Assembly: GCF_003597395.2 (NCBI RefSeq)
Contig: NC_133774.1
Span: 44,753,485-44,817,484, forward strand
Direction: 5' to 3'
DNA from: Chelonoidis abingdonii
Taxonomy: Eukaryota; Chordata; Testudines; Testudinidae
Length of the DNA: 64,000 nucleotides
A model generated the notes under the pieces. It was not told the origin of the DNA. It saw only the letters and a list, made by a program, of their open reading frames with translations, and ran no database searches. Both the position numbers and the translations under genes were made by a program. Within the stretch, counting starts at the first letter, position 1. The number at the start of each line of letters is the position of its first letter. This document shows positions 1 to 11,604 of the stretch, piece by piece.

Positions 1-337
1 GTGATAATTTTCTGTAATATTAAAAACAATCTACATTGTTTTAATAGAGTTTTAAAACACTGAAAAATAGGGCATGTAAACAAAAACTCATCTATTGATG
101 GACTTGTATATAGTTTTTGCAATAATATTTTGCAAATATTATCACTTTTTCTTTTTGTGTAATATCCAAACAGATTGTAATTTTCTTGAATAATCTTTAT
201 TTGAAATAATTCAACTTAAAAAAATTGTATAACAACAGTTCAAATGTTGCTCTGTGTTGTTCAGTTGTGACTAGTCAAATGAGTCACATTATAGCTTATT
301 TTTTACTGGGCCTCAAGGCATTTTTTTACCCTCATAA
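1..337. other. AT-rich DNA, nothing recognised
   Basis: AT-rich sequence with short homopolymer runs. I see no open frame of note, RNA gene or recognisable repeat. Confidence 0.5.
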
Positions 338-502
338 CTGATGCAGGAAGCCCAGGGATGCCTAATTTCCACTACATGCATCCGATGAAGTGGGATTCAC
401 CCACGAAAGCTCGTGCTCCAAAACATCTGTTAGTCTATAAGGTGCCCCAGGACTCTTTGCTGCTTTTACAGATCCAGACTAACATGGCTACCCCTCTGAT
501 GG
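338..502 (+). mobile_element. Penelope-like terminal repeat (pLTR-type), 3' end only
   Basis: This dispersed repeat contains a hammerhead-like core (382-418), then a TTAGTCTATAAGGTGCC block, and ends CTACCCCTCTGAT near 500. The same sequence in the opposite orientation forms the 3' end of the Penelope-like element at 981-2230, inside that element's target duplication. I therefore assign this copy to the terminal repeat of the same family. The left boundary is approximate and I found no clear target duplication. Further copies or relatives lie at 27418-27520, 30214-30348, 32386-32542 and 60005-60125. Confidence 0.7.
382..418 (+). ncRNA. Hammerhead ribozyme-like motif
   Basis: Seen: CCGATGA (382-388, one change from the CUGANGA box), a five-pair stem II GTGGG/CCCAC (390-394 with 400-404) closed by a five-base loop, GAAA (405-408), then GC-TCGT-GC as a two-pair stem III (409-416), followed by TC (417-418) where the NUH cleavage site is expected. 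A tiny stem III is known for hammerhead motifs of Penelope-like elements. The U-to-C change at the second box position would be expected to impair or abolish cleavage in this copy. Helix I pairing was not established. Confidence 0.6.
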
Positions 503-904
503 TTAATATGAATTCGTTCAAAAAATTCAAATGAATATTCAAGCAAAGTTTATATACCTATAAACTATTTTCCCAGGTCTCTTTTTTACTTAAAGTTCCT
601 TGAATGAAATAAAACATTTATCACAGGTCGGTACCTCATACCTTCGAATGACCGAAAACAGAACACACACAAACCAGAAGAAATCTCATATCAAGGGGTG
701 CTACAAATCTGCAACACCAGATCTGAGAGGACAAGCTGCTAGCTCTACATGTACAACTAAAGCAAATCAGCTTCCTACAAATAGTGCCTACAATTCCAGT
801 AATAGAAATGCTGGAATCCTCATTACTGAGGGTAACAGAAGTTAAAAGGAAATGTTGGGGAAACCAATCTTGTTTGTGGACAACAGTGTACAGCTATTAG
901 CTAT
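503..904. other. Unique DNA, nothing recognised
   Basis: An 81-codon open frame at 600-845 has no recognisable domain and looks like chance. This segment lies between two tail-to-tail Penelope-like 3' ends (ending near 500 and at 981). Confidence 0.45.
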
Positions 905-980
905 TAGTAGAGAGGAATGGTGGCCCAGTGGCTAAGATGCAGCTCAGGAGACATAGGTTCACTATTTCCTGTGTGACCTT
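905..980 (+). repeat. MIR-like (CORE) SINE, 5' half
   Basis: The sequence has a tRNA-like box A region (GTGGCCCAGTGGCTAAGATG) and a box B-like AGGTTC, then reaches CTGTGTGACCTT, the start of the conserved SINE core. It stops there because a Penelope-like element was inserted. The SINE resumes at 2231-2241 and continues to about 2385. The split with a repeated TGTGTGACCTT is direct sequence evidence. Confidence 0.75.
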
Positions 981-2230
981 AAGTATCAGAGGGGTAGCCA
1001 TGTTAGTCTAGATCTGTAAAAGCAGCAGAGAATCCTGTGGCACCTTATAGACTAACAGACATTTTGGAGTCGGTGGAGCTTGTCGTGTGGTGATGTACCT
1101 CGACTATCGTCCAGATCGAGGCTAAGTCAGAAATTTCAGGCGTATGTATAATGCTAAGCAAGTCAAGCAGAGATACGAGGTTAGTTTCAATCTCAAGGGT
1201 AGGGGAGGCCCGTGTATCTAGCAAGCTGCAAGGTGGGAAAACGCTAAGGAAAGCGAGAAACCTGTGTTCGTGTAAGCTGACAACCTATTTCACAGTCACT
1301 TTTGTTAGGTCCTGACTGCATGGTGTACAAATTGGATTCAGACTGAACTGAAGGCTCAGCAGTATTCCTCTTTGCAAGTCTGGTCCTGAAGTCGTTGCTG
1401 AGATCGGCCACCCTTTGAAGTCCTGCTATAGTGTGGACCAGGAGGTTGAATAGTGCTCTTCACTACAGCGTTTTGTGTATATTGCCATTTGCCTGATATC
1501 TATTTATGTCCAATATTATCCTTTTCCATAGAGGACTGTCCAGCGCAAAAACCAATAAAACGCCCCAAAAACTTGCCGATGTACAATAGCAGAAGGGCAT
1601 TGCTCGGGCATCATGATGGTGGTATATTACATTGGTGGACGCTGTGCAAGGTAGATGAACCAGATGAATGGTATGCGCCTGATCTGGTTTAGCGATCCTG
1701 TGATCGGTGTCGCTGTCTAGATAGATATGTGGCGCAGACGGTGCCATCGGGAAGTTTTTGCACGGATTGGTTCCTGAGGCTAGGAGTATACTATGTGTAC
1801 GGGCTGCTGCAGTATGCGTAGTGACGAATACGTTTTTCAGGTTGCAGGTTAGTCTGTGAAGCAAAGATGGCCTCCACCAAGACCTGTGAAAGTGTTGGCG
1901 ATCATGTCCAGATGGGTTGAGTATCCCGTGATGAGGAGTTGGACGTTGCGGGCGCGCGCTGTAGATGTGCCAGTTGGACCGTCCACACATTCGTTTCTCT
2001 CCTTTCTTGCACATTTGTGCCTTGCAATAGGACATCATGTACACCCAGCACTCGTCTGGCTCTGTTGATTTGTTTCCTAATTTCCTCGTGCGGGTATTGT
2101 AGTTTTGAGAATGCTTGGTAGAGATTTTGTAGGTGTTGGTCTCTGTCTGAGGGGTTAGAGCAGATGCAGTTGTACCTCAATGCTTGGCTGTAGACAATGG
2201 ATTGTGTGATGTGCCTGGTATGTGATGTGA
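981..2230 (-). mobile_element. Penelope-like retroelement, 5'-truncated, with target duplication
   Basis: A 1250-bp insertion flanked by the 11-bp direct repeat TGTGTGACCTT (970-980 and 2231-2241) inside a MIR-like SINE. Read on the minus strand it contains the C-terminal part of a Penelope-like polyprotein (about 2225-1210), then a short 3' region and the terminal repeat with TTAGTCTATAAGGTGCC, ending CTACCCCTCTGATACTT at 981. The hammerhead core in this copy, near 1070-1105, is damaged. The element is richer in CpG than its surroundings, which fits a fairly recent insertion. Confidence 0.8.
1210..2230 (-). pseudogene. Penelope-like ORF remnant: RT C-terminal region and GIY-YIG-like endonuclease
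   Basis: Two overlapping minus-strand frames carry the signal. The upstream one (from about 2225) has SIVYSQALRYN followed by CSNPSDRD, a hallmark of the region downstream of the reverse transcriptase core in vertebrate Penelope-like elements. The downstream one includes the STNVIY block and, after a frame change, YIGK (around 1572-1583), the expected place of the GIY-YIG endonuclease that nicks the target. The domain then runs into a histidine-containing block and a frame resembling the end of the protein (about 1440-1210). At least two frame changes are present. The catalytic reverse transcriptase motifs are absent because of 5' truncation. It cannot encode an active protein. Confidence 0.75.
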
Positions 2231-2385
2231 TGTGTGACCTTGGGTATGTCATTTAGTCATTTTGTGCCTCAACTCCTCATATGGGGAGAATAGCACTTCC
2301 CTACTTCACAGAGGTGTTGTGAGGTTAAATATTTGGCAATTGTGAGGTGTTCAGAACTATAGTGATGGGAGCCATACAAGTACCA
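2231..2385 (+). repeat. MIR-like (CORE) SINE, 3' half
   Basis: This continues the SINE interrupted at 980: GTGACCTTGGGTATGTCA, then CCTCA...CATATGGGGAGAATA, then a GAGGTTAAAT segment, in the normal MIR order. Together with 905-980 it makes an almost complete SINE once the Penelope-like insertion is discounted. Confidence 0.75.
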
Positions 2386-2656
2386 CACCTAGAGGAGAAC
2401 ATGTGACAATATCTGCTATAACAAATGTATGCAGAAGGAAACAGGGTGAAAGGAACTATAAGTCAGATAAAAGTTTGAAAGAAAGCAAGAAAATAATAGT
2501 TAAAAGAAGAAAATACCCAACAAAATAACAGCTTGAATTCCTAGCTTTTGCTATTCATTAGGATAGAGCAGACTATCAGTGCTGAAAGAATTTGACAAGA
2601 TCATTCAGAAATCTGTTGGATCCACACTTAGATCAAGATTTTAGAAAATGAGATCT

Positions 2657-3031
2657 GGTCTACACTACTGAGTTAGGTAGCTTACATTGACCTAACTCTG
2701 TAGCGTCTACACTAAAATGTAGCTCCCACTGATATAACTTGCCCACTATACTGACTTTTAATAACTCTACCTCCGTGAGAGGCATTGCCTTTAGGTCAAT
2801 GTAGTTAGGTTGACACAGTGTCAGTAGAGACATTGTGTTGCTTATATTGACTGTTGCTGCCTTTCAGAAGCTGTCCCACAATACCCTAGACTGACAGTTA
2901 AATCAGTGCTGTAGATGAGGATCCACACTGCCGACACAAGGAGCATAGTGTGGACATGCGAAAGCGATGTAATTACTGCAGTAGCTGTATGTTGATGTTA
3001 GTCAGGTCAACTTAATTTTGTAGTGTAGAAT
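2657..3031. mobile_element. MITE-like non-autonomous DNA transposon
   Basis: About 375 bp bounded by perfect 10-bp inverted ends TCTACACTAC (2659-2668) and GTAGTGTAGA (3020-3029). It contains further partial internal inverted copies (TCTACACTAAAATGTAG; GTAGTTAGGTTGACAC). The ends match those of the MITE at 11118-11413. There is no coding capacity. Superfamily membership (PIF/Harbinger is likely from end similarity) and the target duplication are not established. Confidence 0.6.
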
Positions 3032-4994
3032 TGGAGTATCTAAATTTAAGCTCCAACTTCCAGTGGCAGTTGGATGCCTGACTGCCCTTTAAAAATCTCC
3101 TCAGGCTCTTAAATAGGTTTGGCCTGAGTTTCAGAAATGTTGAGCACCTAGTAGACAGATACCCACCCAGTCTGTGGGCTTGCATTCAGCTTCTGCTCAT
3201 CTCCCCTTTGCAACAGGAGAGCACTGGATTATAGGGCATCAATTTTATTCCTATTTTACAGATGCAGAAACTGAGGCCCCATTTAAATAAAAAGGGGAAA
3301 GGATTATAAAGTAAAGCACCTAAACCTGCACCCTTTTAAGCACCCAAATTTGAAATTTTGGGCATGTGTAACCTGACAAATGCCACAGAGGGCTTCAGAG
3401 TCAGAAATGGGATTAGTCCCTTGTTCATAGTCCCTTGTCTATTGATCAGGAGAGGCAGATGCACGAGGACAGACACAGGGATGAATTTAAGCAGCAGGCT
3501 GCAACTTTGTTAACTCTGTACCAGGCATTAAAGTGGATCCAGTGTGAGCATTACAGGGTTCCCACCATGTAACCAATAACTCACGATAGACTTTCCTCAG
3601 CCTGCTCCTAGGAGATAGCTCATTCTGCTGACCTTTGTAACTCTTCTCACTGTGAGAGGGACAGAAGGTAGCTAAGTATGAAAAGACCTTGGTATGAAAA
3701 GAGTTGAGGTTACCCTTTTTCTCACAGGCCCAGATCTACCAGTGAAATCCCAGGTATCTTTTACTCCTAGGCACTGGCCCTTTTATCCACACTGGCCACA
3801 AGTTGCAATGAACTAAACATTCATACAACTTACTAATGTTAAATTCTATGTCTCATCCTGTTTAAGCCAACCGTGCCTCCATGATGCTGCAAGGAAGGCA
3901 AGAATCCCACCAGGCCTCAGCCAATTTGGCTCCAATGGGAAAAATGCCTTTTTGAGCCCACAGCATCCTAAAATCACAGTTGCACTACCCCCTACTACTC
4001 CAGGGAGTGAGAGTGAGGCAGCTAAAATGGAGAAAGAGGCTTGAAAAGTTCAGAGCAAGGGTTTAAATTAATGTATGGGGGGAGCAAGGAGCCAATCAAC
4101 TCCCATCGCCCTTTGGCTGGTCAATGGGAAGCAAAGAGCACTTGGGGGAGGAAGGTCCTACTCTTGCATACATCCCCCTACTCATTTCCTTTTGAGGCTG
4201 CCCATTGCTCTGTGGGTCCTGTCAAGTTTCCTACCCAATGAGCCAGGAAACCCTGTTACCTCTCCTTGTGGCCAGAGGTCACTGGATTCTCAGAGCAGCT
4301 GATACGGATATAGGGAGGCAGCTGGCAGGGTGTTTCAGCAGCCCTTAGCCATCAGCAGTAGCCTGGATGATACTATCCCCTAAAACTGAACTTAATCTGA
4401 GGTCTTCTCAAACATCAAGGGACATATAGTTATGGGTTTTTTTGTTTGTTTTTTTTTGGTCAGATCTCCAAGTCTAGCTGTGAGTGGCTTGTAGGGGGGG
4501 AGCTTGAAGAGTCTGTAGTCCGTAGGAACAATCAGCGACAAGCTTTCAACTCTTGCGCATCAGCTCATGTTGACTTGCAATGGTTCACATTTTCCAGGCT
4601 ATCCCTCCAAAGAAAAGGGCTAGAAACTTTTATTGAAATAAAAGCTGAGATTCTCTTTTATGTTTCTTGGTCCTCCAAAGTAGGAATGGGAAGGGGGTTG
4701 GGCAGGGCTTTCAGACTCTGCAAAGTCAGGCTTAGTTTGCTAGTAGTGGAGTTTATTGAAAGAGTTGTGAGGCTGCAAAAGCTGTTCATTGTTGCAGCTC
4801 TGCTAGTGTACCTTCCCATGTGCCTACAACTGGGCTGTGCAGTAGACTTCTGCACCTTACAGTTGCATTTAAAAATAAAATGCAGATTGCATTAAAAATA
4901 AGAAATATGTTAATAAAAAATATCCAGATCAGTTTGAGAATAATTATCCTGGGACAAGTTGAGAAACACACACTGTTCCAAGGTATCCAGACAG
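3032..4994. other. Mostly unique DNA; short MIR-like piece at 3240-3285 (minus)
   Basis: CCTATTTTACAGATGCAGAAACTGAGGC near 3246-3275 reads on the minus strand as the GCCTCAGTTTC...TGTAAAATAGG core of a MIR SINE. Nothing else is recognised. A 149-codon frame at 4446-4895 has no domain, signal or composition suggesting a gene. Confidence 0.4.
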
Positions 4995-5212
4995 GCAGTG
5001 TTTCCTAGTGGATAGGACACTGGATTGGGACTCATAAAATCTGGGTTTTATTTCTGACTTTGCCACTGCTTTGCTTTGAACTTGGGCAAGTCACTTCCTG
5101 CCTTGTGCCTCAGTTTCCTTTCTGTAAAACGGGGAAAATGATACTGACCTTCTTTGTAAAGTGCTTTGAGGTAAAAAGCACTATATAAAAGCTAATTATT
5201 ATTTATCGTTTA
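4995..5212 (+). repeat. MIR-like (CORE) SINE
   Basis: A near full-length copy: tRNA-like head (TTTCCTAGTGGATAGGACACTGGA), box B region (TCTGGGTTTTATTTCTGAC), core (CTTGGGCAAGTCACTTCCTG, CCTCAGTTTCC, TCTGTAAAACGGGGA), and a 3' part with GTAAAGTGCTTTGAGG and CTATATAAAAGCTAATTATTATT. Confidence 0.85.
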
Positions 5213-8200
5213 GCAATTTCCAGACTGGCTAAAACAATGATAAACTCAGAGGCATTAAGTAGTAACAAACTGCAGACTCTGACTCACCCGCTATCAGTAA
5301 TAATAGTATCTGATTAAAAAAACCCAGTCAGAATACCTTTTAATATCACTGTGGGATTTTTTGAAAGACTAGTGCCTTGGAGCGTGGCACTGTACGAAGT
5401 AAGCCCCAGGCTGCTGAGTGATTTCTATGGCTTCTTAAACTATAGTGCTCGCACTTGTTTCTTACAGCTGCAATTAAAAGAGGCTGCCTTTGTTTATTCA
5501 TAGAGGGATTAACTGATGAGGCAGGGCAAAGGAGAAACATCAGTGAACCACACAAAACAATGGATCTCTCCTGTTATTGCAACATGATATGACCCAGGAA
5601 TTATATATGGTATGACTAAAGCACAATCATAGATTAATTTATGCTGAGTCAATCTGTGTGTCTGTTACAGAGTAGACTATATAGGGTGCCTTTTTTCAGA
5701 TCTCATTCATATAGTCTTCTTTGTAGATGCATCTGTCTTCTCCAGACTACCCTTAAGAATCCTTGTCCAGGGTGTTACATATCATTGCCATCCTCTAGTA
5801 TTTTTATTCACATTCTCTAGTGCTTTGTACTATTCTGCACCCACAGTCACATTCTTCCTCCTGTTTTCTAGCAACATCCCAGCTCTCAAGTACTTGTTGG
5901 ACTTCATTTCCTAATTAGAGGGGCACAGGCAGTAAAACATGCACAAAGCTGTTATCCACAGCTTATGGATGTTTATTTTGCTATTTATCTGCCAAAAATG
6001 TGATTTATTTTGCTGCCTGGCATAATATTCTTGGCAGTCTTTTCAGATCAACATGAGAGATATACAAGTCTCATCTGCGCACTGATGGAAATGAAAAGAT
6101 TGACTCTTCTTTTCAAAGTTGGAAATCCATTACTGTTCAAGCCTGAACAAGAGTTACAATATGAAGAACAGGTCATAAGTCAAGAGACCAAGAAAAATAA
6201 ATTGGGGGATTGATTTTTGAAATCCCTGCTTTAAAATATTGGGATCCCAGCCTATCCATGCATGTGTAAAAGAAAATTTACCATTAAGGTACTTGTTATA
6301 CACTCCTCTGATGTCTAAACTGTGTCTTTTCCAAAGGACTTCATGTGTAGTTCTGAGTGAGTCTCACATTTTGAAACTTCAAAGATCTCTTTAATTTTCA
6401 AGTGCCAGTGCTTAAAGAAACATGTTAAACTTAAATCAAATCTTCTAAAGCTTCAAAAGTGACCTAACGCTTTCCAACACACACAAAAAATACCACGGTA
6501 TTCTGTTGTAAGAACACAGAATACCATAATTTCATTAACAAAACACCATAGTTTCACTAGTGCAAGCATTAATTTTGGGTGCTCTTAATGTAGATACTGT
6601 AATATTTCATAAAGGATTTGAGACTGTCTGATGAATAACAAAGCAACAGTGAGAAGTAGAAGTAAATGACTTTATCGATCTCATAATGTGAAATATAGTT
6701 GGACTCACTAATCAATTCCCTTACACTTTTAAATTTACATACTGTAGGCTTCAAAGTTGCAATGCCCTAATATGATACATTTTGTAAATGTGTGTTCATA
6801 AGATGCAAAGTAAACAATTTTCCAAGACAATCCCATATAGTATGCGTGGCTACTGTATATGACCTTGTGGGCTTGTAGGGTAAGGACCCTAAAAGCAGAT
6901 TTTTTTTCTATCTTTCCTTACTGCATTACTAAACTTCTTATATTCTGAAGCTTGAGATCTGACCTTTCTTATTATTAGTGTGCAAAACTACTGAATTAAT
7001 TATGGGTCCTAAAATTATCCAGCCCTTTTTAAAAATCTAGTTACAGCTGTTTCCTCTGGCATTGGGTAGGATTTAATTACAGGATAAGGAAGGTAAGCTT
7101 AGGAAGACAAGCTATTTCATTTGGGTTATCAACACTACCAAACTGTTGATTAGTAGCAGGGCTGGATGATCAGTAGAGATGGGAAGTTATATTATGGTAA
7201 CTGCACACTTCTGAACTTGCAATAGCGAGGATACAGTGCCTGTAAAAGCAGTTAGACACAGTCACAGGCGATGTGCACGAGGGATGTATGTATGGGATGA
7301 TAATACTTCAAAATCAATTTAGCAGAAAAATATTTTAAAAACTTATATTGGAAAAAAATGAAGGTTTGGTTTGCGTGTACAATAGCTCCGTTTCTCTCTT
7401 TTTGCCCCTTCCCCAAATTTTTCTAAGCTACTCTCAGTGAGCTGAGAAATAAGGTTGTGTCCTTGAACACACTGTAATTAGGAAGTGGATTAATATATTA
7501 GGAGGTCTGACTACCCCGAATGTTGGGAAGTATAGTTCTGCTCAAAATTTGGTGGTTCTGGCCAATCTTGAGAAACATAGAAAAATGCCCATTGAAGTAA
7601 TCTGAAGCTACAGCAGAGCCTGACATGCTTCTAAGAGATGCTTGTTTTAACTACATTTGAAAACAATATTCTAAGAGTACTAGGAGGGCAAATAAATAGA
7701 AAAACCATGCAGGGAGTCTAACAAAGTGGTCTAGCACATTTAAATTGGGGATCATAGACTCAGCTTCCACCAAGAGGAAAAAGGCAAAAGTCAGGAGAAT
7801 TTAAATATATTTTCTCTCAGGTTTTTTTTAAGATCCTACAGGAACTGAAATAGTGTAATCTACAGAGATTTATATAATACTTTCATAATAGCATAGCTCC
7901 CAGCTGAAGTGGAAACTGACACAATTAGAACAAACATTTGTCTAGGCTGAGCCTCCAGGCTAAGCAGAATCATTCAGGGCTAGTACAGACTTCTATCTAA
8001 ACTAAGCTTCCCCAGCTGGCCTAAATCTTTCTGATTAGAGTAGGACTCTTCATAAGCCTCTTTCATGATCTCCCAGGCTAAATTAATTCTTTCAAACCTA
8101 GGACAAGATTTATAGCTTTTTCACCCCACCCTCTCTAAATTGCAGCCAATCAACAATCACATTCAGAGACAGCCCAATCCATCATATTAATATACCAGTT

Positions 8201-8231
8201 CTGGCTTTTTTACAGACACCAAGAAGGAGGA
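5213..8231. other. Unique AT-rich DNA, nothing recognised
   Basis: Three kilobases of AT-rich sequence. I recognise no repeat boundary, exon or RNA gene. The longest open frames are about 60-70 codons and resemble no family. Confidence 0.45.
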
Positions 8232-8460
8232 AGGATGGTCCTGTGGTAAAAACACTGACTTAAGACCCATGATGCCTTGGTTCACTTCCCCTTCTGCCAC
8301 AGACTTCCTGTATGACCCTGAGAAGATCATTTACTCTTCAGTTCCCCATCTGTAAAACAGAAATCATTATACTTCCCTTTCTCTTAAGGGTGTTTTTAGG
8401 ATAAATATGTTAATGATTATGATGCACTCAGATATTATAATAATGGGGACTATAGATGTA
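8232..8460 (+). repeat. MIR-like (CORE) SINE
   Basis: Head GGTCCTGTGGTAAAAACACTGAC, box B-like TTGGTTCACTTCCC, core CTGTATGACCCTGAGAAGATCA, TTCCCCATCTGTAAAACAG, then GTTTTTAGGATAAATATGTTAATG: the usual MIR order with moderate divergence. Confidence 0.75.
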
Positions 8461-8663
8461 TATAGAAAATTCTCTACAACATCAGCTTTACATCTTGTGC
8501 AAAAACAGCAACATTAATACCTATTAATAATATAAATAGAGATATAAATAGTGCTACACTATATGGAGAAGATAAAGTGTCTAGCTTTGATGCCAACATG
8601 ATCCATATAAACTCATTCAGATTGTCTGAATGGCAATAAACCCCTTACAAATTCAGATTCAAA

Positions 8664-8888
8664 ATAAGGCACATTTTTTAAAGGGAGGGGAATTAACCAT
8701 TGGAACAATTTACCAAGAGTCATGGTGGGGTCCCCATGACTGGCAATTTTAAAATCAAGACTGGATATTTTTCAAACAGACATGCTCTATTTCAAACAGG
8801 TATTAATTTAGTCCTATTGCCTGTGTTATGCAGGAGGTCAGACTAGACGATCATAGCGGTCCTTTCTGGCCTTAAAATATATGAACCT
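8664..8888 (+). mobile_element. CR1 LINE, 3' end fragment
   Basis: Contains the CR1 tail order: TGGAACAATTTACCAAGAG, TGGGGTCCCCATGACTGGCA, TTTTAAAATCAAGACTGGAT, then AGGTCAGACTAGACGATCAT and TTTCTGGCCTTAAAATATATGAA. Only the end of ORF2 and the 3' UTR remain. Confidence 0.85.
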
Positions 8889-10334
8889 AGTACAGATTTT
8901 GGTCACTGGCCATTCACTCAGCCCTTGTGCTATACCCAAGATTTTGTGTAGCCCATAGCAAGTTGGACCTAATTTCTGCAGAAAGACTCCTTCATTATGT
9001 GATATTCCAGCACAGCAACCTGGTGATGCTGGGAAGTTGGTGATCATGAAGCTGCAGCAAACAAGAGAAAAGGAAACCCATTTCCCGCAGCCCTGTAATC
9101 CGTCCTACATATATTTGCTGACTCTGCTGTTCATAAGAACTCTGTAGTGCTCTTTATTAAGGCCAGTACAGGCCAACTTTAAAACAAGAAAAAAATATTT
9201 GTTTAAAGAAAAACGAAGTTGCTCCCTTTCGCACCAGACTGAATTTTTACAGTGAGGTGATATGAATCTGAAGCCAGCCATTGATTATAGAAACACTGGC
9301 AGGCTTTTTAATTGAGTGGCACTAGCAGCTGTTGCTACAGAATTTACAAACACGGTCTTCAGTCTTTACTCGAGCAAAATTCCATGATTAAAGTCTGCAG
9401 GATTTGTCCCAAGGTGATTTTTTAAAATCACCCTACTCCAGTGTTTCAAAATTCTAATTCCTTCCTGTAAGAGGGTTTACTTTAAAAATATACTCATTAG
9501 GTTGAGGTCTCTCTTTGATATACTCTATTCCTGAATAACTGGCAGACATGTTTTCTTAGGAAGGAATAGAGAGCTACTTTCAATAAGAGCTCAAGGATTT
9601 TTTATTTTTTTTCACAAAAAAATGTTAAACTCTGTATTACTAAATTTTTGCTTTAGCTGCATTTTCTTCCCTTCCAAAGTTTCCATTACTAGCCCCTTTT
9701 GGGAGAGAAGATAATCTCTGTGCCCTTTCAAAAGGCCTACAGTTAGACCTTTCCTGTGACTCAAGAAGATATCTGACATTATGACATTTTCTTGTATAAT
9801 ATAGTGCTAAAGTACACTGTTGACAGATACTCTGCTAGTTAGTGATTTCCCCTGGGAAAGTGAAGTATTATAGACTGAAGTAAAGTATGTTTTTCCAGGA
9901 TCTGGTCAAGGAAGCAGGTGTCAGGCTTATAAGAAAGTCTGAAAGTTCTGCATCACAGCCCCCTTCCTCAGCTGATGTCAATACCCAAGTCTTACACTGT
10001 GTCCATTCCATGTGTGAGTAAGAAAATACGTCCTTGTTACTCTAAAGCACATTATATATGCCATATATAATTTGACACCAATTTCCTCTGCTAGTTATAA
10101 AAACAACTTCCATGTTGACTTAATTTCCTACAACAGCTCTGTGTCACTTCTGGAAGCTAATGTCTTGGTGAAAGTTATCTGGCTGCTGAGTTTTGATTTC
10201 ATTCGGGAGTTGCTATGTTTTGCAGGTTTGTACATCTCTGTCCCGTCTATATCTCTCCGCAAAAGTAGTGGTATTCTAGATTTTACAGTTTACTCCCATT
10301 GTCAAACAACTTGACTCCGCATTGATTTCCAGAG
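8889..10334. other. Unique DNA, nothing recognised
   Basis: AT-rich sequence. The small frames at 8838-9047 and 10072-10314 look like chance. No repeat was recognised. Confidence 0.4.
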
Positions 10335-10720
10335 AAAAGTTAAAATTTCCATCCTTGTTAAAGCCTCCATGGACTTCCTTTCCTCATGGATTACGTCATA
10401 CTCTACTCACCCCCGCACGTTTCCTCTGCTCCTCTAGTACCATACTCTATGTCCCATAGCACAAGCTAACCACTGTTGGAGTGACAGCCTTCTGCTGCTC
10501 CTGCCATCTGGAACAACCTCCTTGCATCCCTCTGCTTCCCTGGCTCTCCATCTGCTTGCATTGTATCTCTGTATGTTCTTTTCTATAAAATCTATTCATT
10601 TCTTTGTCAACTGTTTTTCATTCTGTAACTCAGCCATTATTGTTTCATTCTGTAAAGCATTTCAGAATGCAGTTTGTGTGAGACGTGTCCCAAAATAAAA
10701 TGTGATGATCTTGCATTTTA
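10335..10720 (+). repeat. Possible L2-like LINE 3' remnant
   Basis: A run including CATCTGGAACAACCTCC, CTCTCCATCTGCTTGCATTG and TTCTGTAAAGCATTTCAGAATG, ending AATAAAATGTGATGATC, resembles the degraded end of an L2-type LINE (coding text like 'W-N-L-P' followed by a 3' UTR). Similarity is only by eye, so this is tentative. Confidence 0.35.
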
Positions 10721-11117
10721 TTATCTTGATTTAAGAAATATTTGGCATGCAGACACTACACTATATACTAGAAAAACTGGCTGATTTAAAGGAAGATGTT
10801 AGGAAGAAATACAGAACAAAGAGGTCACCGTTAAAAAGTCAGCATTAGCCTAGTGCTATATGAGACACTGTAGTTTATTTCCTATTATTATTTCTTCCCT
10901 CCCATTTCCTAAGAGGAAGAAAAAGTGGCAGCATCTCAAATTGTCTTGGCAAAAGTCAGCCTTGGGATGGTGATTACTGTACACAGGTGTTTTCCCATAT
11001 GAGCCTCTTGGGATACTTTCTTTTCTTCAAAGTGAAAATGTAAAGCTAATCTCCCAGTGTATTGTTAAAGGAATAGAAATGAATGCAGAAGATGAAAGTG
11101 AGCAGCAAGCTGACCCA
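10721..11117. other. Unique DNA, nothing recognised
   Basis: No recognisable gene or repeat. Confidence 0.4.
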
Positions 11118-11413
11118 GGGCTGGTCTACACTACGGGGGGAAATCGATCTTAGATACGCAACTTCAGCTGGGTGAATAATGTAGCTGAAGTCGAAGTATC
11201 CAAGATCAAATTACTCACCGTCCTCACAGTGCGGGATCGATGTCCGGGGCTCCCCCTGTCAATTCCGCAACTCCGTTCGGGTTGGTGGAGTTCCGGAATC
11301 AATATAAGCACATTCGGGGATCGATATATTGCGGCTAGATGAGATGCGATATATCGATCCCCGAGCAATCGATTGCTACCCGCCGATACGGCAGGTAGTG
11401 AAGACATAGCCCC
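11118..11413. mobile_element. MITE with TCTACACTAC ends (copy 1 of 2)
   Basis: About 296 bp. The left end holds TCTACACTAC (11125-11134) and the right end holds GTAGTGAAGA (11395-11404), followed by CATAGCCCC. The interior has CGATC-rich blocks (AATCGATCTTAGATACGCAA; ATATATCGATCCCCGAG; TTGCTACCCGCCGATACGGC) that align throughout with the insertion at 61849-62150. No coding frame is significant. Many CpGs are retained. Confidence 0.8.
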
Positions 11414-11604
11414 AGTGAAGCATGTCTGCCGTCACAACAAAGCAGCAAAATCCCACAGCAGGCCATAGAAGACATCAGCAAAGTGGCACTAACATTTAAC
11501 ATTTGTTTTAGGGTTCGTTGCTGGAGAATGCTGAGGGCTCAGCGCATGCCACAGGGGCTCCCAGCACAAATATCATGAAGGTGTGGGAAGTATCAGAGTT
11601 AAGA

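Noticed and set aside
4446..4895. 149-codon open frame
   Set aside because: No domain, signal or conserved motif, and overlapping antisense frames of similar quality. Expected by chance in this length of DNA.
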